NCBI GenBank assembly: GCA_004552725.1
Contig: SFNM01000005.1
Coordinates: 1-40,404, forward strand
Length of the DNA: 40,404 bases
Reading direction: 5' to 3'
From: Bacteroidales bacterium
GTDB lineage: Bacteria; Bacteroidota; Bacteroidia; Bacteroidales; Muribaculaceae
Shown here: one piece after another, positions 34,709-40,404 of the stretch
Layout: the number at the start of each line of letters is the position of its first letter
Numbering within the stretch: the first letter of the stretch is position 1
Made by a program: the position numbers and the translations under genes
Notes under the pieces: generated by a model
Told to the model about the DNA's origin: nothing
The model's database searches: none
What the model saw: the letters and a program-made list of their open reading frames with translations, nothing else

Positions 34709-34739
34709 GACAGGCCGAGACGCCGTCGCGCCAACAAAA

Positions 34740-35185
34740 TGAGAACGTGAGTCAAAAGTCAGTCGTGTGAAGCACAGCGAGCAAAGGACTCACAGGAGAA
34801 CAGGCAATCAGCTACTTGTAGTGCCGCGGCTTGCTGCGGCATACCCGGATGGCGTCCTCGCATAGATCCATCCGTAGGGACGGTGTCAAGCCGCGCCAGG
34901 GAGGCGTGCCGCGGATGACACCGTTGGCGATGAAAAACGCGTGGAACGCGTTCTCGCATCGATAGCCCCGCAGTGCCGCGAAATGAAGTGCCGCGGCTCT
35001 GTGGGGTAAGCGGTGCCCCCACATCGTATCAACCATGGAATGGTTGCTTAACCGTGCACATACATAATCAACCATCCATGGTTGCGATGGCGAGGTGTGC
35101 GCGCCACCCCACAGAGCCCTTCGCTACGGCGCTTGACGCCTTCGCTCCGGGCACTGCGGGGCTATCGATGTGAGCACGCGTTCCA
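34740..35185. repeat. GC-rich composite repeat element with 36-bp inverted arms
   Basis: Outer arms 34942-34977 and 35150-35185 are complementary over 36 bases with two mismatches. Inside them lie a perfect 13-base pair (34995-35007 / 35106-35118) and two small hairpins sharing CAACCAT/ATGGTTG (35030-35046 and 35069-35084). To the left, GTGCCGCGG recurs three times (about 34821, 34907, 34989), CGGTGTCA/TGACACCG pair (34881-34888 / 34916-34923), and GTGAGTC/GACTCAC pair (34747-34753 / 34787-34793). Base composition is unlike the flanks. There is no transposase. It looks like a non-autonomous dispersed element. Confidence 0.7.
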
Positions 35186-35261
35186 CTACCACAAATTGTG
35201 AGTACTCATCATTGTAGCAGTCTTTGAGTAGCTGTATTTCTTGTTCTCTTCCGATTATCAT
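35124..35261 (-). pseudogene. Remnant of an AAA-type ATPase (DUF234-like) gene
   Basis: The minus-strand frame begins MIIGREQEIQLLKDCY, then a short acidic turn and SQFVVV. This is the typical N terminus of the Bacteroidetes archaeal-type AAA ATPases (about 370-500 residues), which normally continue into Y-G-R-R-R-V-G-K-T. Here homology stops at FVVV, exactly where the right inverted arm of the repeat element begins (35185). The frame then runs 20 codons through the element to a stop. Walker A and everything after are missing, and no other part of the gene is seen on the far side. The family call rests on about 26 residues. Confidence 0.65.
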
Positions 35262-35282
35262 ATTTATGAATATTTACCATTG

Positions 35283-35290
35283 CAAAGATA
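35283..35290 (-). promoter_or_regulatory. Promoter still in front of the ATPase remnant
   Basis: The minus-strand sequence TATCTTTG is an exact -7 match, 21 bases before the remnant's ATG. If active it now drives transcription into the inverted-repeat element and towards the 3' end of ilvC. Confidence 0.5.
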
Positions 35291-35305
35291 CGAAATATTT
35301 TTCAA

Positions 35306-35348
35306 AACTCAGCGGAATCTGCTTAAAAAAGATAGATTCCGCTGAGTT
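35306..35348 (+). terminator. Terminator-like hairpin
   Basis: Perfect 15-base arms (35306-35320 and 35334-35348) with a 13-base A-rich loop are followed on the + strand by CTA and eight T. It would stop rightward transcription leaving the ilv region before the minus-strand OMP gene. Confidence 0.8.
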
Positions 35349-35531
35349 CTATTTTTTTTAAATTTGTACAAAGGGTTAATAATTAGCGAGATACAAAGAT
35401 TTTTCAAAAAATGAGGTCATCGATTTTAGCCTCTCCATCCGCTTACCTCGCACACCTTGATAAATCCCCGATCCATTGCATCTTTTGTTCAGATTTAGGA
35501 CTTTTGACGCAGTCTCTTATTTGAAAATGAG

Positions 35532-35562
35532 GAGGCGAAGCCGCCATAAGCGACTTCGCCTC
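35532..35562 (-). terminator. Hairpin after the small OMP gene
   Basis: GAGGCGAAG and CTTCGCCTC (35532-35540 / 35554-35562) pair with an extra inner CGC/GCG step. It sits 26 bp past the OMP stop codon. The minus-strand U-run is weak. Confidence 0.65.
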
Positions 35563-35588
35563 TACATCGTGATTGGATGGGGAAGGGT

Positions 35589-36290
35589 TTAGAATGCGCG
35601 GAAGTTTAGACGGAAGGTGAGGGTGGGGTACACCTTCAGCGCGTCAGCGATTTTGTTGAAGGTGTTGTCATCTTCTACCAGGGATTGGTCGATTTGGCCG
35701 TAGTCGGTGTAGAGTTCGGGACGGCCTTCGAATTGTACACCTAATTCGGTTGAGAAACTCAGCAATTTGCCGGGAATCATACGCCCCCAACCGATGCCGA
35801 TATACGGGCGGAAGTTTTTCACCTTGAAGCCGCCGGAGATATCGCCGTTGGCGTTAGCGGGAATCTTGTAATCACCGATGATGGCTTGGGCGTCGGGGTT
35901 GGCGAGGTCGTCGCTGTGGCCGGTGATTTTGAGCAACTTGTTGCCGCCGAAGTATGCGCCGGCAGCCACGTAGAACGGTACTTTGGGCACCGGATATACG
36001 TTGAAAATCACTTGGCCTTGCACACGGTTGAGGTCGCCTTGGAGTTCAACTGTGCCACGTTGTTGTTGGTTCATCACAGTGTAGGTGTAGTCGGCATCGG
36101 CATTGAAGGTGATGCCGGGCATAATCGACACACCGGCACGCATTTGCACAAACGAGGTGATTGGAGTGGCCAACTCTACGCTGATACCGGTAGATCCGAC
36201 GCCTACACCGGCGCCAAGATGGTTGAATACTTGCGCTGTAGCACCAAAAGCGCAGGTGCAGAGCGTCAGGGCTACGAGAAATTTCTTCAT
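35589..36290 (-). CDS. Small outer-membrane beta-barrel protein
   Basis: The protein is 233 residues. A signal peptide (1-20, ending ATAQ) precedes alternating amphipathic strands throughout (LGAGVGVGSTGISVELATPI; Y-I-G-I-G-W-G-R near residue 165; S-T-E-L-G-V-Q-F), with the last residue Phe (L-N-F-R-A-F) as expected for insertion by the BAM machinery. It fits the generic porin-like families of Bacteroidetes with roughly 8-10 strands. Function unknown. It starts 24 bp after the LRR gene on the same strand and may be co-transcribed with it. Confidence 0.8.
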   Translation of the reverse strand: MKKFLVALTLCTCAFGATAQVFNHLGAGVGVGSTGISVELATPITSFVQMRAGVSIMPGITFNADADYTYTVMNQQQRGTVELQGDLNRVQGQVIFNVYPVPKVPFYVAAGAYFGGNKLLKITGHSDDLANPDAQAIIGDYKIPANANGDISGGFKVKNFRPYIGIGWGRMIPGKLLSFSTELGVQFEGRPELYTDYGQIDQSLVEDDNTFNKIADALKVYPTLTFRLNFRAF

Positions 36291-36314
36291 AAGATAGGGA
36301 TATATGATTGATTG

Positions 36315-39300
36315 TTAAGGAATAAATACTTTTTTGCCGTTGATGATGTAGATGCCGGGGGCAGAGGGGTTGGCGACGGGTCGGCCGTAGATGTCGTAGA
36401 CGGCATCGGTGGCGGGAGTATCGACGGAGATGTTTTCAACGGAGGAGATTACACCGTTGTGGTAGGGGGTGAACACGGTGGGGATGGTGTTGGCCAAGCG
36501 GAGGTAGGCTTGGTTGGTGGGCACCACACCGGAAGTGTCTTGGAGGTCCCAGTTGTCGGTGTAGGGATTGTAGAGGAAGAAGTTGTAACCGGTGTTTGCG
36601 GCTTGGGCGCGGAAGGCGTCATCGAGGGCGAGGGGTTCGTCGATGTTGCCGATGAGGGCGGAGCCGTCGGGGGTGAGGTCTTGGCCGATGGTAACGTCGG
36701 AGGCTGTGAAGGTGACGGCTGTGCGAGCTTTGTTGCAGATGATGTAGCCCACGCCGGGTTCCATAGTGTTCACCGAGGTGAAGTTGATGATGGGCGTGGA
36801 GACGGAGGGCTCGTTGCCGATGTTGAGGTGCTCAACGTTCACGCCTTCGGGCACATCGCAAGCGAACGGCACGGCGATTGTGCGCCACAGAGCGTCGACT
36901 TCCACATCCATCGACACGTTTTGGGCAACGAAGGGCACGGGCGAGTTGAACGCTACGCCGTCTTGGAGCACGAGGTTCTCGCAGTGGGCATTCACACCTG
37001 AGAGCGCGGGGGCTTTGGCGCGTTGGTGGAAGCGCAGAGCCACTTCTTTCTTGCCGGGGTCTTTGGGGTCTTCACCGCCGCCGGTGCCGGCTTCGGTGGT
37101 GGGAATGTTGGTCACTACCACGTAGTTCTCTTGGCCGCTTTGTGAGTGGTCGGTGGAGAAGTAGAGCGCGTTGGTGCCGGATTGGTAGTCGTCGGAGTAG
37201 CTGTCGGAGCGGGTGAATTCGCCGTTGACGAACACGCCATCGTAGGCTTTGGTGGTGAGCGATTCGGAGTTACCGGTGACGGTGAGCGAGGTCACACAGG
37301 GGTATTCCAAGGTGACGGAGGGGTCGTAGCCGCCCACGTACACGGAGATGTCGCCTAACGACTGGATAACCAAGCGTTTGAGTTTGCCGAGGTAACTCTT
37401 GCCGCCCATTTCGCCCAAGAGGGAGAAGGTGGTGGGGAGGGTGAGCGATTCGAGTTTATAGCAGTTGGAGAAAGCGTATTCTTCCAATACCAAGAGGTCG
37501 CGACCGAGGTCAACGTCGCGCAGGTTCTCGCAGCCCTCGAAGGCGCCTTCGCTCACGGCGATGCACTTGGGCGAGAGCACCACGGCGGTGATGTTCCCAT
37601 TGCCGGCGCAAGCCCGATTGTCAACGCGGGTAACGGTCTCGGGCATAGTCAGGGTGGAGGTGGACCTGCCGGCGGGAACGGCGATTAGGGTGGTTTGGTC
37701 TTTGTTGTAGAGGGAACCGTCCACTGCTGAGAAGTAGGGACTGTTTTCGCTTACCGAGAAGTAAGTGAGGCCGGTGAAGTTGTTGTATTTGAAGAACTCG
37801 CCAAACTTAATTTCGTTGCCGTTGGCATCAACGTTTGAGATGTTATGGCCGAATGTGAGCGAGGTGAAGCGCGAGCAATCGCCGGCGAAGTAAGCATCGG
37901 TGAAGTATTTGATGGAGGAGGGGAAGGTGAGGGAGGTGGTTGCTTCGGGGAGGTCGACCAAGAAGAGGTCGCCGGTGTTGCGGTTGTAGAGCATGCCGTC
38001 GGCTTTGGTGAGATATGAGTTGCCTGAGGCGATGGTGATGTTGGCGAGGGAGCGGCCGCAGCCTTGGTTGCCGATGTAAGCCACACTCTTGCCCACTTTC
38101 ACCTCACCGGTAAGATTCCACCCGAAGGCACCGGCGCCCACGTAGGTAACGTTGTCGGGGATGGTTACCGTGGAGATTTTGGAGTTGGAGAAGGCCCTCT
38201 CGCCGATGTATTTGAGCGAGGAAGGAAGGGTGACTGCCACGAGCTTTTCGTCGTATTTGTATGTCCCGCTGTAGGGGATGGCGCGAGCGGCGATGGCCAC
38301 GGTGCCTTCGGCCACTTTAAGGGTGTAGTCGTAGTCCATATCGCCTTTGAAGCTGATGAGGCGGTTGTCAAGGTATACCGGACCAACGGGTTGGTTGTCC
38401 ATCCACTTGGTTCCGGCAAATGCCTCCTCGCCGATGATGGTTGAGGAACTGCCGATGGATACGGAGCTGAGGTTGGAGCAGTAGTAGAAGGCGGATGCAC
38501 CCACTTCTTTGGTGTTTTGGCGGATGGTAACGGAATTGAGGCCGCTATAAGAGAATGCGGATGACTCGATGCTTTCGAGGGTGGAGGGGAAGGCGATGGA
38601 AGCGAGACCGGAGCAACGGGAGAAAGCACTTGGGCCAATGACTTTCACACCTTCTTCAATGGTGACAGTGGTGAGTGCGGCGCAGTTTTGGAACGCTTGC
38701 TCGTCGACGCGCTCGATTGTGCCGGGGATGGTGATGGTGGTGAGCGAGGATTCGATGAAAGCAGCGGGACCGAAGGCGGTCATTGTGGAACTGCAGGTGA
38801 CGGTTTTCAGTTTGGCGCAGTTGCTGAATGCCATTACGCCGAGGGAGGTGACGCCTTCGGGGATGGTGTAGCTTTCGGCATCGCGCTTAGCGGGATATTG
38901 GTAGAGGATGGTGCCGTCTTTGCTGAAGAGCACGCCGTCGATCGACTTGAAGTAAGGATTGCCGGCGGCCACGAGGATTTGCTTCAAGCCGGTGCCGAGG
39001 TTCATATCGTAGTAGCCGTAAGCGGTGCTACCCATGGAGGGGATCGTTTCCAAGGTGGAGGGCAGGGTTACTTTGGTGATGTTTTCGCCGAGGGCTGATT
39101 TGCCGATTTTGACGAAGCCTTCGGGGACGACGAACTCGGTGACGCCGGTGCCGGTGAAGAAGTAGCCGGGCAGGGCAATCATTTTGCTACCTTCGGCGAA
39201 AGTAACTTCGGTGAGGCTGGAGCAACCGAAGATGATGCCTTGGCTGGGGGCGTCTGAGCCGTCGAAGCTGACCACCAAAGGCGGCACGCATAGCGAGGTG

Positions 39301-40404
39301 AGCGCTTGGTTATTGGCGAAAGCGCGCGGGCCGATTGTGGTGATGGTGTTAGGCAGGTCGAATTGCGCCACGGCTGTACCGGCGAAGGCTTCGCGGCCGA
39401 TGGTGGTGAGGTTGGCGGGCAAGGTCACGGATGTGAGTTCACTGCAGCCGGAGAGGAAGCTGTCGGGGATGGAGGAGAAACGGTCGGGGATGACCATGGA
39501 CTGAACTTTAGAATTCATCAACAGCGCGTTGGGCAGGGTGGTGATGCCGTCGGGGATGGTGAAGGCGGTGAGGCCGGTGCCGGAGAAGGCATTGTTGCCG
39601 AGGGAGGTGGCATTGGCGCAGTTGATGGATTGCAAGGAGGAACAACCGTCGAAACAGCGGTTGCCAAAGGTGGTGACGTTGGCGGTGTTGATGGTGGTCA
39701 ATGAGCTGTCGTAAAGGAAAGCGTTGGGGCCGATTTCGGTGAGGTTCGGACCTAAGGTGACCGTTTTGAGCGCATCACAACGGCCGAAGCACTGCTCGGG
39801 TAGGGCGGTGATGCCGTTGGGGAGGGTGATGGATTCCAAGGCGTCGCACGAGTCGAAGCAATAAGCGGGCAGTTCGGTCAGGCCGGAAGGCAGTTGTATG
39901 GTCTTTATGCCGCTACCTTGGCAGGTGTTGGCTTCGATGGTGGTGACGCTTTCGGGCAAAGTAAGCGAGGTGAGTGCGGTGCAGTTGCCGAAGGCGCATT
40001 CGCATATACTCTGAAGACCTTCGTTGAGGGTTACTGATTTGAGTGCTGTACAACTATAGAACAAATACTCGGGAAGATATTTGACTGTACTTGGTATTAC
40101 GATGGTCTCAAGCTTTTCGCTGTTGTTGAAAGTCCCATCACCCAACTTCACGACAGTTTCGGGAATGACGATTTTGGTAATGTATTTGGTCGCCATAAAA
40201 TCGGCCATTTCGGTTACGGTGAAGGTTGCACCATTGTATTCAACGCTTGAAGGCACTTCCAATAGTCCGGTATTATCTTTACCATGGTAGTCATAGCGAC
40301 GATTCACCTCAAGTTGTATAGAGACTCTGCCGGTATGATTTATGTCATCGTAGTAGAGTATTTTGCAGTTGAACATTGATTTACCATCTTGGCTTACGCT
40401 AAAT
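36315..40404 (-). CDS. BspA-like leucine-rich-repeat surface protein (5' end outside window)
   Basis: At least 1353 residues are present, and the reading frame stays open to the window edge (F-S-V-S-Q-D-G-K-S precedes the first Met), so the true start with its signal peptide lies beyond. Most of the protein is a tandem of about 23-residue LRR_5 units (for example ITKIVIPETVVKLGDGTFNN, then LESITLPNGITALPEQCF), followed by a Gly-rich linker (T-E-A-G-T-G-G-G-E-D-P) and a beta-rich tail. The last 25 residues (VYDIYGRPV...GIYIINGKKVFI) are a type IX secretion/sorting-like tail. BspA relatives bind host matrix or other microbes. Confidence 0.88.
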   Translation of the reverse strand, partial: FSVSQDGKSMFNCKILYYDDINHTGRVSIQLEVNRRYDYHGKDNTGLLEVPSSVEYNGATFTVTEMADFMATKYITKIVIPETVVKLGDGTFNNSEKLETIVIPSTVKYLPEYLFYSCTALKSVTLNEGLQSICECAFGNCTALTSLTLPESVTTIEANTCQGSGIKTIQLPSGLTELPAYCFDSCDALESITLPNGITALPEQCFGRCDALKTVTLGPNLTEIGPNAFLYDSSLTTINTANVTTFGNRCFDGCSSLQSINCANATSLGNNAFSGTGLTAFTIPDGITTLPNALLMNSKVQSMVIPDRFSSIPDSFLSGCSELTSVTLPANLTTIGREAFAGTAVAQFDLPNTITTIGPRAFANNQALTSLCVPPLVVSFDGSDAPSQGIIFGCSSLTEVTFAEGSKMIALPGYFFTGTGVTEFVVPEGFVKIGKSALGENITKVTLPSTLETIPSMGSTAYGYYDMNLGTGLKQILVAAGNPYFKSIDGVLFSKDGTILYQYPAKRDAESYTIPEGVTSLGVMAFSNCAKLKTVTCSSTMTAFGPAAFIESSLTTITIPGTIERVDEQAFQNCAALTTVTIEEGVKVIGPSAFSRCSGLASIAFPSTLESIESSAFSYSGLNSVTIRQNTKEVGASAFYYCSNLSSVSIGSSSTIIGEEAFAGTKWMDNQPVGPVYLDNRLISFKGDMDYDYTLKVAEGTVAIAARAIPYSGTYKYDEKLVAVTLPSSLKYIGERAFSNSKISTVTIPDNVTYVGAGAFGWNLTGEVKVGKSVAYIGNQGCGRSLANITIASGNSYLTKADGMLYNRNTGDLFLVDLPEATTSLTFPSSIKYFTDAYFAGDCSRFTSLTFGHNISNVDANGNEIKFGEFFKYNNFTGLTYFSVSENSPYFSAVDGSLYNKDQTTLIAVPAGRSTSTLTMPETVTRVDNRACAGNGNITAVVLSPKCIAVSEGAFEGCENLRDVDLGRDLLVLEEYAFSNCYKLESLTLPTTFSLLGEMGGKSYLGKLKRLVIQSLGDISVYVGGYDPSVTLEYPCVTSLTVTGNSESLTTKAYDGVFVNGEFTRSDSYSDDYQSGTNALYFSTDHSQSGQENYVVVTNIPTTEAGTGGGEDPKDPGKKEVALRFHQRAKAPALSGVNAHCENLVLQDGVAFNSPVPFVAQNVSMDVEVDALWRTIAVPFACDVPEGVNVEHLNIGNEPSVSTPIINFTSVNTMEPGVGYIICNKARTAVTFTASDVTIGQDLTPDGSALIGNIDEPLALDDAFRAQAANTGYNFFLYNPYTDNWDLQDTSGVVPTNQAYLRLANTIPTVFTPYHNGVISSVENISVDTPATDAVYDIYGRPVANPSAPGIYIINGKKVFIP

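Larger units (their letters stand above)
34495..35588. other. 1.1-kb non-coding region rich in inverted repeats
   Basis: No intact gene is present. From left to right: short hairpins just after ilvC (such as CGAGCA/TGCTCG at 34508-34521), the three-copy hairpin array (34586-34708), a GC-rich repeat element with nested inverted repeats (about 34740-35185), the ATPase remnant and its promoter (35124-35290), a terminator-like hairpin (35306-35348), about 180 bp with nothing recognised, and the terminator of the OMP gene. Short minus-strand frames over the element (34759-35075) look like translations of repeat DNA. Confidence 0.65.

Noticed and set aside
34759..35075. Two 87-residue minus-strand frames in the repeat element
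   Set aside because: Arg/His-rich translations of repeat DNA, overlapping each other, with no recognisable domain.
36312..37001. Long Gly/Val-rich + strand frame opposite the LRR gene
   Set aside because: Antisense shadow of the LRR tail region; composition follows from the opposite codons. Similar long shadows opposite SusC, SusD, glnS and pepD were rejected for the same reason.
1..40404. tRNA, rRNA, prophage or toxin-antitoxin genes
   Set aside because: I found no cloverleaf-like or ribosomal sequence in the intergenic spaces and no phage or toxin-antitoxin protein family. A covariance-model scan would be needed to exclude small RNAs.

Overview
The window is a chromosomal segment from a member of the Bacteroidales. 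The evidence is a SusC/SusD outer-membrane pair, Bacteroidetes-type promoters (a TAnnTTTG box at -7 in front of many genes), acid-rich lipoprotein signals, DUF3822 and DUF4494 proteins, a BspA-like leucine-rich-repeat surface protein with a 'GIYIINGKKV' tail, and an OmpH-like chaperone. The fairly GC-rich coding sequence would fit a gut Muribaculaceae/Prevotella-like organism, but the genus cannot be fixed from sequence alone. No rRNA, tRNA, CRISPR array, prophage or complete insertion sequence is visible.

Layout. 1-425: no intact gene, but the first 24 or so codons of a RAYT (REP-associated tyrosine transposase) survive. 426-3768 (+): galM, a sugar nucleotidyltransferase, a DUF3822 protein and rsmD. 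3736-5994 (-): pepD followed by a secreted N-acetylmuramidase whose 3' end overlaps rsmD tail to tail. 6181-6969 (+): a 55-residue membrane protein and an OmpH/Skp-like lipoprotein. 7052-9416 (-): recQ and a degenerate SDR-like protein. 9506-10717 (-): an OmpA-family porin-like protein. 10931-14303 (-): an FHS-family sugar transporter and transketolase. 14424-15526 (-): DUF4494 and the PLP-homeostasis protein YggS. 16004-22810 (+): SusC, SusD and a third surface lipoprotein. 22939-26064 (+): glnS and a TPR-like protein. 26132-29225 (+): thioredoxin lipoprotein, DEAD-box RNA helicase and GH29 alpha-L-fucosidase, joined by two 4-base ATGA overlaps. 29593-34494 (+): ilvD-ilvB-ilvN-ilvC for branched-chain amino acids. 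34495-35588: a 1.1-kb non-coding stretch full of inverted repeats plus the remnant of an AAA-type ATPase gene. 35589-40404 (-): a small outer-membrane beta-barrel protein and a very large LRR protein that runs off the window.

How it fits together. Much of the window serves glycan or nutrient capture at the cell surface (SusCD-lipoprotein, fucosidase, sugar permease, galactose mutarotation, pentose-phosphate enzyme, LRR adhesin-like protein, OMPs). The rest is housekeeping (RNA modification, translation, DNA repair, amino-acid synthesis, peptide turnover).

The most unusual structure is outside the genes. The ilv operon is bracketed by two different three-copy inverted-repeat arrays: 18-bp palindromes at exactly 32-bp period upstream, and AAAATAAGC-type hairpins at about 42-bp period downstream. 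Just beyond lies a nested inverted-repeat element whose outer arms are 36 bp. Its edge coincides with the break in the ATPase gene, whose own promoter still points into the element.
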